From the NCBI GenBank assembly GCA_041401985.1, contig JAWKTE010000005.1, positions 1 to 64,000 on the forward strand: a DNA stretch of 64,000 nt, in the 5' to 3' direction. The number at the start of each line of letters is the position of its first letter. The first letter of the stretch is position 1. This DNA is from JACKHA01 sp041401985 (GTDB taxonomy: Bacteria > Planctomycetota > Phycisphaerae > Phycisphaerales > UBA1924). Positions 48,882 through 56,721 of the stretch are shown one piece after another. The notes beneath the pieces are model-generated. The model was not told the origin of the DNA. It did no database searches and worked only from the letters and a program-made list of their open reading frames with translations. The position numbers and the translations under genes are program-made.

Positions 48882-49382
48882 TTATCGATGCTCGACGGCC
48901 CAGGTGAACCCGGCGAAGGCGTCCCAGGCGGCCCGCTCTTCATCGGGCGCCTTCGGGTCGTAGGCCTTGGTGACGTAATACAGCAGGCCGGCGGGCGTGG
49001 GGCCGACGGTGGCGGCCCCGTGCCAGAGCGGCGGGGGGATGACGAGCGCGCCCGGGCGTTTCTCGCCGAGCACGCAAGTCCAGAGTCGCTGGTTGTCCTG
49101 GTCCCAGGCCGCGGCCTTGAGCATGCCGGAGAGGCAGATCCAGAAGTCGGTCTGGTGGGCGTGTCGGTGCCAGGCCTTGATGACGCCGGGGTACTGCACG
49201 GAGTAGTTGACCTGGCCCTCGGGGTTCATGACGCCCTGCAACTGGTTCATCATGGACCAGCCGCGATCGTCGGCGAAGACGCTGATGGGCATGAAGACGG
49301 GGGCGCGCTCGGCGTTGGCCAGGCGCAGGGCCTCGGCGGGGGGGCCTTCGAAGACGCGGGGGGCGGTTGGCTTGGCGTGCAT
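48882..49382 (-). CDS. rfbC: dTDP-4-dehydrorhamnose 3,5-epimerase family protein
   Basis: 166 residues from ATG 49382, with GAGGA upstream. Cupin fold of the RmlC family: FADDRGWSMMNQL, NYSVQYPGVIKAWHRH with the catalytic His, DFWICLSGMLKAAAWD, and VIPPPLWHGAATVG with LLYYVTKAYDP. The core is somewhat divergent from classical RmlC, but its place between rfbA and rfbD makes the epimerase role very likely. Confidence 0.85.
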   Translation of the reverse strand: MHAKPTAPRVFEGPPAEALRLANAERAPVFMPISVFADDRGWSMMNQLQGVMNPEGQVNYSVQYPGVIKAWHRHAHQTDFWICLSGMLKAAAWDQDNQRLWTCVLGEKRPGALVIPPPLWHGAATVGPTPAGLLYYVTKAYDPKAPDEERAAWDAFAGFTWAVEHR

Positions 49383-49562
49383 CGGGTCCTCGTGTGGATC
49401 GATGGGGAGTACGCGGAGGTCGCAGAGGCGGCTGAGGGGACGCGGAGAAGAGGCTGGAGTCGGGCTATCGCTTCCGAGTGGAGCGGTGGGCGGGTTCCGC
49501 GTGAGACACATCGTTCTACTTCGCGATCCTCTGCCCTCTCGGAGCCCTCTGCGTACCTGGAT
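49383..49562. repeat. Spacer with inverted GTACGC[GA]GAGG-type repeats
   Basis: The plus strand carries GTACGCGGAGG and degenerate CGCGGAG/CGCAGAGG units at 49409-49453, and the inverse (CCTCTGCGTAC) at 49528-49556. No gene is seen. The spacer splits rfbA from rfbC, so the hairpin could tune read-through in the operon. Confidence 0.4.
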
Positions 49563-50345
49563 TCATCGACCCGCGATCGCGACCTGTTCGCGCGGCGCCT
49601 TGAGGTCGAGGTGGTTGGCGCCGCCCTCGGCCACGAGGCGGTTGGCGCGGTACAGGCTCTCGAACGTGCCGGCGTCGGTCCACCAGCCGTCGAGCGTGTT
49701 ATGGGTCAGGTCGCCCCGCTTCAGGTAATAGTTGTTGACGTCGGTGATCTCGAGTTCGCCCCGCTTGGACGGCTTGAGCGTGCGGCACACGTCGAACACG
49801 TCCTGGTCGTAGAAGTAGAACCCGGTGACGGCGAGGTTGCTCGGCGGGTCGGCGGGCTTCTCGATGATCTCGGCGATGCGCCGGTCGTCGCCCTCTCCGT
49901 CGAATCGGACCACGCCGAACCGCTGCGGGTCGTGGACCTCCTTGAGCAGCACCTTCGCGCCCGAGCGCTGGGCGAAGAACTCGCCGGCGGCCTTGGCGAT
50001 GCTGCCCTCGATGATGTTGTCCCCGAGCACGACGCAGACCTTCTGGTTCTCGGCGAAGTCCTCGGCGAGTTTGAGGGCGTCGGCGATGCCGCCCTCGCCC
50101 TCCTGGTAGGCGTATTCGAGGTGCTGGACGCCAAGGTGCTTGCCGTTGCGGAGGACCTTGAGGAAGTCGCCGGCGTGGTCGCCGCCGGTGACGATGAGGA
50201 TGTCGCGGATGCCGGCGTTGACCAGGCACTCGATGGGGTAGAAGACCATCGGGCGGTCGTAGATCGGCAGCAGGTGCTTATTGGTCACGAGCGTGAGCGG
50301 GCGAAGCCGCGTGCCGAGACCTCCGGCCAGAATCACACCCTTCAT
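49563..50345 (-). CDS. rfbA: Glucose-1-phosphate thymidylyltransferase
   Basis: 260 residues: MKGVILAGGLGTRLRPLT, the nucleotidyl-transfer signature, then LLPIYDRPMVFYPIE, VVLGDNIIEG, EIIEKPADPPSNLAVTGFYFYD and DGWWTDAGTFESL. It activates glucose-1-phosphate with dTTP, the first step of dTDP-rhamnose synthesis. The C-terminus is shorter than in classical RmlA, as in the small-form enzymes. GGAG lies 7 nt before the ATG. It is the first gene of the operon rfbA-rfbC-rfbD. Confidence 0.96.
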   Translation of the reverse strand: MKGVILAGGLGTRLRPLTLVTNKHLLPIYDRPMVFYPIECLVNAGIRDILIVTGGDHAGDFLKVLRNGKHLGVQHLEYAYQEGEGGIADALKLAEDFAENQKVCVVLGDNIIEGSIAKAAGEFFAQRSGAKVLLKEVHDPQRFGVVRFDGEGDDRRIAEIIEKPADPPSNLAVTGFYFYDQDVFDVCRTLKPSKRGELEITDVNNYYLKRGDLTHNTLDGWWTDAGTFESLYRANRLVAEGGANHLDLKAPREQVAIAGR

Positions 50346-50735
50346 CGCGTCGCTCCCCGCCGCCCGTGGCGTGGTTCACCCTGTCCGGCGGCGCGCGTGA
50401 CCGAGCGCGTCGCACCCAGCAGGATATCGGCCGATCGCGCGCGTCCGTGAACGCGGCGCGGCGATTCGCGGGCGGGACGGCCAAGTCGGGGTCTGGCGTC
50501 GGTTCCGCCGGTCTTTCCGGACCGGCCCGGGCCGGTACCGGGCCCGGGCGTCATAACCCGCACAACCGGAAGATTCTTGGTGGCGTCGGGTCGTAAATCA
50601 CTGTCCAGCAACGGTTTGGCGTGGTATCTTTCCCCTGAACCGGGGGCGGCCAAGGCCAGACGTTCGCCGAGGCACACCCCCGACACAAGAGAGCAGCGGG
50701 CGCCACAGACGGCGCCCCGGAAGAGAGGGTGAATC
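50346..50735. promoter_or_regulatory. Divergent control region between rfbA and the 251-aa gene array
   Basis: No gene is seen in these 390 bp. ACCGGCCCGGGCCGGT (50521-50536) is a perfect 16-bp palindrome, followed at once by CCGGGCCCGG (50538-50547). Downstream, TATCTT at 50625-50630 with CTGTCC 18 bp upstream is a weak promoter candidate for the first array gene. The palindromes could be an operator. Confidence 0.4.
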
Positions 50736-51491
50736 ATGAAGAAGGGTCTTGCCATCGTTGCGCTCGCGGGCCTTGCCGGTCTTGCCAGCGCCGCTCCGAT
50801 CATGATCAACGAGTCGGCGGTCGGCGGCGGGTCGTACACGCTCAACCCGGGCAACCTCAGCCCGACCGTGTTCAGCGCCCCGTCCCCGACGTTCTCCAAC
50901 AACGCCCTGGCGTACATCCACGCCCAGCTCCAGGGCGACGGCGTCAACACGAACAACATCGTCACCATCATCGCCGGCGACACCGACGACGGGCTGGCCC
51001 TGTTCGCCTTGATCGACGAGGAAGTCGCCGGGTTCAAGACGTTCGACGCCCGGCTTGACCTCGTCGCCGTCGCCCACGATGCGAACAACGACGGCATCAC
51101 CGGCTGGGTGAACGACAACGGCGGCGAACTGGTCCAGGTCGCCAACTCGAACCCCGTCGCCGGGACGTACACCTTCAACACCACGTTCCAGTGGGACACC
51201 AACGGCAAGGGCGACGCCATGGCCCTGTCCGATCTGGACGTCGGCGACAACGGCTCGCTGGTGTTCAACCCCCTCCAGGGCTACGGCTCGTTCGGCGTGT
51301 CCCGCGGGTTCCAGTACGTGTCCTTCGACAACGGCGTGTGGCACGTCGTCGGCACGGGCCAGTTCAACGGCTCGCTGGCCAACCCCACGTCGACCAGCCT
51401 CGACTGGCGCGTGATCCCGCTGCCGCACGCGGGCGCGATGAGCCTCGCGGGCCTCGGGCTGATCGGCGTGCGTCGCCGCCGCTCGATGTGA
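50736..51491 (+). CDS. Secreted 251-aa array protein, copy 1, with PEP-CTERM-like tail
   Basis: 251 residues, family not recognised. A signal peptide (KKGLAIVALAGLAGLASA) precedes a mature start near PIMINESAVGG. Shared core motifs are GDGVNTNN, TDDGLALFALIDEE, FDARLD, WVNDNGGELVQVAN, NTTFQWD and GVSRGFQYVSFDNG. DANNDG resembles a calcium-binding loop. The tail IPLPHAGAMSLAGLGLIG plus VRRRRSM has the PxP motif, hydrophobic helix and basic end of a PEP-CTERM-type sorting signal, so the protein is probably exported and processed at the envelope. It is followed by a strong terminator (51537). Function unknown. Confidence 0.88.
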   Translation: MKKGLAIVALAGLAGLASAAPIMINESAVGGGSYTLNPGNLSPTVFSAPSPTFSNNALAYIHAQLQGDGVNTNNIVTIIAGDTDDGLALFALIDEEVAGFKTFDARLDLVAVAHDANNDGITGWVNDNGGELVQVANSNPVAGTYTFNTTFQWDTNGKGDAMALSDLDVGDNGSLVFNPLQGYGSFGVSRGFQYVSFDNGVWHVVGTGQFNGSLANPTSTSLDWRVIPLPHAGAMSLAGLGLIGVRRRRSM

Positions 51492-51536
51492 GCCGGACCT
51501 CGGCCTCGATCGGATGACCCAGATTCACATGCTCCG

Positions 51537-51573
51537 GCGGGGCTCGGCACAATGCCGAGCCCCGCTTTGTTTG
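51537..51573 (+). terminator. Intrinsic terminator after array copy 1
   Basis: A perfect 13-bp stem (51537-51549 with 51553-51565, loop CAA) starting GCGGGGCTCGGCA is followed by TTTGTTT. Confidence 0.9.
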
Positions 51574-51703
51574 GTAACGCCCCTAGGGAAGGGCCCGCGA
51601 CTGGCTCGATGTCGGAGTGTGCGCGTCCGCCTGAGATTCGCCTTCGCAGGCTGATTTTGGCAGGCTTATGGGACGAGGCCAAGGCTGTGACGCCCGAATG
51701 CCG

Positions 51704-51732
51704 TTGACAGTCCGGGAACCCCGAGGTACATT
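51704..51732 (+). promoter_or_regulatory. Sigma70 promoter of array copy 2
   Basis: TTGACA (51704-51709) and TACATT (51727-51732) are spaced 17 bp apart, giving a leader of about 77 nt before the start at 51817. Confidence 0.7.
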
Positions 51733-51816
51733 TGTGGGTCGTGTTCGAGCCCTGTGGGGAGAGGCGGGCGCGGGACGCGTCCGGCACGAACGGGCTTGGA
51801 CAGAAGGAGGGTCAAC

Positions 51817-52572
51817 ATGCGGGCGGGTGTGTTCGTCGGCGTGGTCGGCGTGGCCGCGGGGATCTGCGGCGCGGCTCCGATCATCATCAACGAGTCGGCG
51901 GTCGGCGGCGGGTCGTTTGTCCTGAATCCCGGGACCCTCAGCCCGACGGTGTTCGGCGCCCCCCCGCCGACGTTCGGGAACAACGCGCTGGCGTTCATCC
52001 ACAACCAGTTGATGGGCGACGGCGTCAACACGGACAACATCATCACCGTGATCGCGGCCGACACCGACCACGGCCTGGCGCTGTTCGCGCTGCTCGACCA
52101 GCAGTCCGGCCCGTTCACGTCGTTCAACGCACGCCTGGACGTCTCGGCGGTGGCCCATGACGCCAGCGCGAACGGGATCAACGGGTGGGTCAACGACGAC
52201 GGCGGCGAACTGATCCAGATCGCCAACGCGAACCCGATCGCAAACACCTACACGTTCAACACCACGTTCCAGTGGGACTCGAACGGCACCGGCGACTCGT
52301 TCGCAAACTCGAACCTGGACGTGGGCGACAGCGGCTCGCTCGTGTTCAACATGCTGCCGGGGTTCGGCGCGACCGGCGTGTCCCGCGGGTTCCAGTACGT
52401 GTCGTACGACAACGGGGCGTGGGGCGTCGTCGGCACGGGCGGGTTCAACGGGACGCCCGGGAACCCGACCTCGACCTCGTTCGACTGGCGCGTGGTGCCC
52501 GTTCCCGGTTCGGCCGCGCTCGGGGCGGTCGGGCTGGGTGTTCTGGGGCTGCGCCGGCGTCGGGCTCGCTGA
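51817..52572 (+). CDS. Secreted 251-aa array protein, copy 2
   Basis: 251 residues from ATG 51817, with AAGGAGG at 7 nt. Paralogue of copy 1 with the same order of motifs: PIIINESAVGGGS, GDGVNTDN, TDHGLALFALLDQQ, FNARLD, WVNDDGGELIQIAN and GVSRGFQYVSYDNG. The calcium-loop-like segment has changed to DASANG. The tail VPVPGSAALGAVGLGVLGL plus RRRRAR keeps the PxP-hydrophobic-RRRR design with different residues. It has its own promoter (51704) and terminator (52636), so it is a single-gene transcript. Confidence 0.88.
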   Translation: MRAGVFVGVVGVAAGICGAAPIIINESAVGGGSFVLNPGTLSPTVFGAPPPTFGNNALAFIHNQLMGDGVNTDNIITVIAADTDHGLALFALLDQQSGPFTSFNARLDVSAVAHDASANGINGWVNDDGGELIQIANANPIANTYTFNTTFQWDSNGTGDSFANSNLDVGDSGSLVFNMLPGFGATGVSRGFQYVSYDNGAWGVVGTGGFNGTPGNPTSTSFDWRVVPVPGSAALGAVGLGVLGLRRRRAR

Positions 52573-52635
52573 GGTCGCCCAGGGGCGGCGTCCGGGCGGT
52601 TCACGAATATCCGACCAGGAGCCGATGCGCGGGGG

Positions 52636-52665
52636 GGGGGCCGGGTTGCCGGCCCCCTTTGTTTT
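52636..52665 (+). terminator. Intrinsic terminator after array copy 2
   Basis: A 9-bp stem GGGGGCCGG/CCGGCCCCC with loop GTTG is followed by TTTGTTTT. A run of ten G (52631-52640) overlaps the 5' arm. Confidence 0.85.
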
Positions 52666-52836
52666 GGTTGCGTTCGCCAGTCCGTGCCGCGGCTCTCGCC
52701 GGAACGGGTGGTCCGGCCCAAACAATCGTGGCGTCGGGTTGCGAAGGTCCGGAAAGCCCTCACCTTACAAGGGGTTGCGTCGAACCGCGCGTGTCGTTTC
52801 CGCGCGGGTCCGACGCCCTTTGGAAGAGGAGGAGCC

Positions 52837-53592
52837 ATGAGGACGGTGTTGTGTGCGGGCGTGATTGCCGGGCTGGTGGGCGTGGCGACGGCGGGGCCGA
52901 TCCTGATCAACGAGTCGGCCGTCGGCAGCGTGACGCTGACGCTGAACCCGGGCCCGATGGGCGGGTCGGTCTTTCGCGCCCCGGCCCCGCTGTTCAGCGA
53001 CTCGGCCCTCGGCTCGGTGCACGCGGACCTCGCGGGCGACGGGATCAACACCAACGACATCATCACGATCCTGGCCGCGGACACCGACGACGGAACCGGG
53101 CTGTTCGCGCTGCTGGATGAGGAACTCGGCGGGAGCGGGACGCCCGACGCCCGCGCGAACGTGGTCGTGGTGGCCCACGATGCCGGCGGCTCCGGGATCA
53201 CGGGCTGGGTCAACGACGACGGCCTGGAACTGGCCCAGACGGCCAACGCGAACCCGGTGGCGAGCACCTTCCGCTTCGACACGACGTTCGAGTGGTCCAG
53301 CAATGGCACGGGCGACGCGATGGCGCTCTCGCGGCTCGACCCGGGCGACAGCGGGACGCTGGTGTTCAACGCGGTGCCGGGTGCGAGCCTGTTCGGGGTT
53401 TCGCGTGGGTTCCAGTTCGTCTCGTTCGAGAACGGGCAATGGGGCGTCGTGGGCGGCGGCACTTTCAACGGGCCGGTTTCTCACCCGACGTCGACGTCGC
53501 TCGACTGGCGGGTGGTGCCAAGCCCCGCGACGGGGCTGGTCGGATTGGTCGCGCTGGGGGCGACGGCGCGGCGTCGGAGGCCGGGGGCGTGA
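52837..53592 (+). CDS. Secreted 251-aa array protein, copy 3 (most divergent)
   Basis: 251 residues from ATG 52837, preceded by AGGAGG. The family framework remains (PILINESAVGS, GDGINTND, TDDGTGLFALLDEE, WVNDDGLELAQTAN, GVSRGFQFVSFENG), but many positions differ: the loop is DAGGSG, and the tail is VPSPATGLVGLVALGATA plus RRRRPGA. I see neither a clear promoter with good spacing nor a T-tailed terminator for this copy, unlike its neighbours. It may be under different control or on the way to decay. Confidence 0.85.
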   Translation: MRTVLCAGVIAGLVGVATAGPILINESAVGSVTLTLNPGPMGGSVFRAPAPLFSDSALGSVHADLAGDGINTNDIITILAADTDDGTGLFALLDEELGGSGTPDARANVVVVAHDAGGSGITGWVNDDGLELAQTANANPVASTFRFDTTFEWSSNGTGDAMALSRLDPGDSGTLVFNAVPGASLFGVSRGFQFVSFENGQWGVVGGGTFNGPVSHPTSTSLDWRVVPSPATGLVGLVALGATARRRRPGA

Positions 53593-53750
53593 AGGTCTCG
53601 AGTCCCCCGGGGGCACCGTTGTGGCGTGAGCGTCGGGCAGGACATCCGCGCTCCGCGCGTTCTAGGACGTCCGAGGTGCCGCCGGCCCTTCGATCGAGCC
53701 AGGATCGCGCTCAAATCGCGCAAACTCAAGCATTTCTCATGCCGTCGCTG

Positions 53751-53779
53751 TTGATCGTTTCACCCAACCCCCTTAGATT
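53751..53779 (+). promoter_or_regulatory. Sigma70 promoter of array copy 4
   Basis: TTGATC (53751-53756) and TAGATT (53774-53779) are spaced 17 bp apart, about 100 nt before the start at 53879. Confidence 0.6.
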
Positions 53780-53878
53780 TGGGTTGAAGGAAAGCGAGAG
53801 TCCCGCGCCGTACGTCTGGCGTTGGGGTTCGCGAGGTGAAACGGTGGCCCGAACGGGTCCCGAGAGAAGGAGGGCATC

Positions 53879-54634
53879 ATGAAGGTTTTTGCGTCCTTGG
53901 GGGCGGTCGTTGCCCTCGCGGGGCTCGCTTCGGCGGCTCCGATCGTCATCAACGAGTCCGCGGTCGGCGGTGGCACGTTCACCCTGAATCCCGGCAACCT
54001 GAGCCCGACCGTGTTCGGCGCGCCGCCGCCCACGTTCGGCAACAACGCGCTGGCGTTCATCCACAGCCAGCTCGCCGGCGACGGGATCAACACCAACAAC
54101 ATCATCACCATCGTGGCGGCCCAGACCGACAGCGGCCTGGCCCTGTTCGCGCTGATCGATGAGGAGGTCAGCGGGTTCAAGAACTTCGACGCCCGTCTGG
54201 ACATGGTCTCCGTGGCCAAGGACGAGAACAACAACGGCCTGGTCGGGTGGGTCAACGACGACGGCGGCGAGCTGATCCAGGTCGCCAACAACAATCCGAT
54301 CGCCGGCACCTACACCCACAACACCACGTTCCAGTGGGACACCAACGGCAAGGGCGATGCGTTCGCGGTCTCCGACATCGAACTGGGCGACAACGGCTCG
54401 TTCGTGTTCAATCCGCTGACCGGGTTCGGCTCGTTCGGCGTGTCCCGCGGGTTCCAGTACGTGTCGTTCGACAACGGCATGTGGAACGTCGTCGGCAGCG
54501 GCCAGTTCAACGGCTCGGCCGCGAACCCGACCTCGACGAGCCTCGACTGGCGCGTGATCCCGCTCCCCCACGCCGGCGCGATGAGCCTGGCGGGTCTGGG
54601 GCTGGTGGGCCTGCGTCGTCGGCGTTCGCTCTGA
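53879..54634 (+). CDS. Secreted 251-aa array protein, copy 4
   Basis: 251 residues, with AGAAGGAGG upstream. Closest to copy 1: the terminal 27 residues (from RVIPLPHAG to the end) differ at only three positions. Motifs are PIVINESAVGGGT, GDGINTNN, TDSGLALFALIDEE, FDARLDMVSVAKDENNNG, WVNDDGGELIQVAN and GVSRGFQYVSFDNG. The loop DENNNG keeps acidic/Asn character as in copy 1. The similarity of outer copies 1 and 4, flanking the more divergent 2 and 3, suggests a recent duplication or gene conversion. It has its own promoter and a terminator-like hairpin. Confidence 0.88.
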   Translation: MKVFASLGAVVALAGLASAAPIVINESAVGGGTFTLNPGNLSPTVFGAPPPTFGNNALAFIHSQLAGDGINTNNIITIVAAQTDSGLALFALIDEEVSGFKNFDARLDMVSVAKDENNNGLVGWVNDDGGELIQVANNNPIAGTYTHNTTFQWDTNGKGDAFAVSDIELGDNGSFVFNPLTGFGSFGVSRGFQYVSFDNGMWNVVGSGQFNGSAANPTSTSLDWRVIPLPHAGAMSLAGLGLVGLRRRRSL

Positions 54635-54709
54635 CGCACGATCCGAGGGAGCTGGGCGTGGGTCGGTTGCTCCATGCGTGGCGATCCCGACAATCTGAGC
54701 AGCAACCTC

Positions 54710-54735
54710 GGGGGTCCGGCACATGCCGGACCCCC
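54710..54735 (+). terminator. Terminator-like hairpin after array copy 4
   Basis: Arms 54710-54721 and 54724-54735 (GGGGGTCCGGCA and complement) pair perfectly around CA and are followed by GTTGCGTTGG, a poor T-tract. The rest of the 299-bp spacer 54635-54933 shows no gene. Confidence 0.65.
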
Positions 54736-54933
54736 GTTGCGTTGGCGAGGCAGATCGGCCCCCGGCTCTTCCCGGTTGCGGCCCGAGGCGGCGGGCTCTG
54801 GAGGCCACCGCGGCTTGATTCGCCCCGTCCGGTGCCCGATAGTCAACCGAGGGCCCTGCTGCGGGAGTCCCGCGCCCACGATCCCGCCTGCCCGGTTCGG
54901 GTCCGGGGACCACTTCGAGGCTGACGCGTCGCG

Positions 54934-55854
54934 ATGGCACCAGAAGCGCCGGGAGAACGACGGATCGTGCTCGGCGGCGTGGCCGTGGACGTCGTGACAG
55001 AGGCCCAGACCGTGGCCCGGGTGTTCGCCGCGCTCGGCGAAAACCATGGAGGACTTCTGGTCACGGTGAACCTGGACCATGTGCGCCGGTGCCGCGCGGA
55101 TGAGGCGTACGCCTCCCTGGTTGCGCGATCCGAACTGGTCGTCGCCGACGGCATGCCCCTGGTCTGGGCATCGGCTGTGCGGGGCACGCGGCTGCCGGAG
55201 CGAGTGGCGGGGGCGAACCTCGTTTGGTCGCTGTGCGAGCGTGCGGCGAGGGAGGGCCGCGGCGTGTTCCTGCTCGGCGGGGATCCGGGGACGGCCGAGG
55301 CGGCTCGGGCCGTGCTGGAATCCAGGTACCCCGGGATCCGGGTGTGTGGGACCCTGTCGCCCGACCGCGGGTTCGAGAGCGATCGGGCGCGGCTGGACCA
55401 GATCGAGGCGACCGTCGCCGCGTCCGGTGCTGAGGTCGTGCTGGTGGCGCTCGGGTCTCCGAAGCAGGAGTACCTGGGCGAGCGGCTGCTGGAGGCGTTG
55501 CCCCGTGCGTGGTTCGTGGGGTGCGGGATCTCGTTCTCGTTCATGTCCGGGGCGGTGCGGCGGGCTCCGGGTTGGATGCAGCGGGCGGGCCTGGAGTGGC
55601 TGCACCGGCTGGCCCAGGAGCCGAGGCGGCTTGCGCGCCGATATCTGATCGACGGGATTCCGTTTGCGTGCGTGCTGCTTTGCGGGGCCGCGTGGGAGCG
55701 GGTGACCGGTCGGGCACGGCGGCTGGACGCGTCGGCGTCGCCGGCGCCTTCGCGTGTCCAAAGCGCGGACGCGAGATCTCGGACGCAAGGGGAGCGCCCG
55801 GCGTCGTGGGTCGGCCCAGAGCGTGCGGCCGCGCCAGTTTCACGTCCGAGTTGA
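54934..55854 (+). CDS. WecG/TagA/CpsF-type glycosyltransferase
   Basis: 306 residues of glycosyltransferase family 26: LVTVNLDHVRRC, ELVVADGMPLVWA, LLGGDPGTAEAA, VVLVALGSPKQEYLGE and GISFSFMSGAVRRAP with WMQRAGLEWLHRLAQEPRRLARRY. It typically adds ManNAc(A) or a related sugar to an undecaprenyl-linked intermediate early in polysaccharide assembly, at the inner face of the membrane. The last 60 residues are a low-complexity Ser/Ala/Arg tail not usual for the family. Confidence 0.92.
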   Translation: MAPEAPGERRIVLGGVAVDVVTEAQTVARVFAALGENHGGLLVTVNLDHVRRCRADEAYASLVARSELVVADGMPLVWASAVRGTRLPERVAGANLVWSLCERAAREGRGVFLLGGDPGTAEAARAVLESRYPGIRVCGTLSPDRGFESDRARLDQIEATVAASGAEVVLVALGSPKQEYLGERLLEALPRAWFVGCGISFSFMSGAVRRAPGWMQRAGLEWLHRLAQEPRRLARRYLIDGIPFACVLLCGAAWERVTGRARRLDASASPAPSRVQSADARSRTQGERPASWVGPERAAAPVSRPS

Positions 55855-55970
55855 TCCGGTTGGCTCCGACTGGTTGCGGGGCGGCGTGTGGTTCTGAACC
55901 TTGTTGTGAGATTGGGCAGATTGTGCCCGTCCCGGCCCCGGTCGGGGCTCGAACCAACGGGAGGCCAACC

Positions 55971-56657
55971 ATGCGTCGGATCAGCAGTCAGGAACCAGCG
56001 GGTCGACTTGGTCTCTCCGGGCGGTGCCTGGTGGCTGCGGCCGCGGCGATGGCGGTCTCGGCCGGTTGGGCGGTCGCGGCGAGCGACGACGGACCTGAGA
56101 ACGGCGTCGTTCGTATCCGGCGGGGCGGTGGGAGCGCGGGTGGGGCCGTGTACTCGGCCCGGCGGGCGGCGGTCCGGGCCGCGGCGGAGGCCGAGGGCGA
56201 CGGCGAGTCGGGCGGGGAGCGGGGCGGCTCCGGTGCGATGCTGGCCGCGAGCGGCCTTGGCGGCGGGGGCATCACGGACGGGGGGCCCGAGTTGGTCGAC
56301 ACCGACCCGGTCGCGCCGGGGTTGCCGGACGCGGCGATGGGCGAGCCCGACCCCGCGCCGGTGTCCGAGCCGATCATCATGCGCGACGCCAGGGTCCGTG
56401 GCGAGCAGATCGGGCGGACCGTGCGGTTCATCGGCGCCGAGGTGGTGTTCGCGGACATCGCGCTCGACGCGAGGTACGGGACGCCGATCGGGTTCAACGG
56501 GGTGATGGGCGTTGTTGGCCCGAACGCGGGCTCGGCGCCGGTGGTTGAGTTCGAGTTGCCGGCGGGCGCCGAGGTGACGTTGCGGGTGCAGTCGTCGGCG
56601 TTGAATCCCAACGCGCCGTCGCGCCGGCAGCAGGTGGTCACGCTGCAGGTGCCGTAG
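55971..56657 (+). CDS. Secreted hypothetical protein (228 aa)
   Basis: Starts at ATG 55971 with GGGAGG upstream. A signal peptide (GRCLVAAAAAMAVSAGWAVAA) is followed by a Gly/Ala/Glu-rich low-complexity half (to about residue 130) and a compact C-terminal half with beta character (RVRGEQIGRTVRFIGAEVVF, PVVEFELPAGAEVTLRVQ). No family is recognised. Its place between the WecG-type enzyme and a secreted beta-helix protein suggests a role in polysaccharide handling outside the membrane. Confidence 0.7.
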   Translation: MRRISSQEPAGRLGLSGRCLVAAAAAMAVSAGWAVAASDDGPENGVVRIRRGGGSAGGAVYSARRAAVRAAAEAEGDGESGGERGGSGAMLAASGLGGGGITDGGPELVDTDPVAPGLPDAAMGEPDPAPVSEPIIMRDARVRGEQIGRTVRFIGAEVVFADIALDARYGTPIGFNGVMGVVGPNAGSAPVVEFELPAGAEVTLRVQSSALNPNAPSRRQQVVTLQVP

Positions 56658-56721
56658 GGTGTGTGGGGGGCGTCGGCGGGTCTTTCTCGACGGATCGGTC
56701 CTTTGGGGCATGGAGCGCACG

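Noticed and set aside
52739..52771. TTGCGA and TTACAA/TACAAG as a promoter for array copy 3
   Set aside because: Spacing is 20-21 bp and the -35 match is poor; not convincing compared with the promoters of copies 2 and 4.
53593..53700. Inverted repeat after array copy 3 considered as a terminator
   Set aside because: The stems are short (CCCCCGGGGG) and no T-run follows, unlike the terminators of copies 1 and 2.
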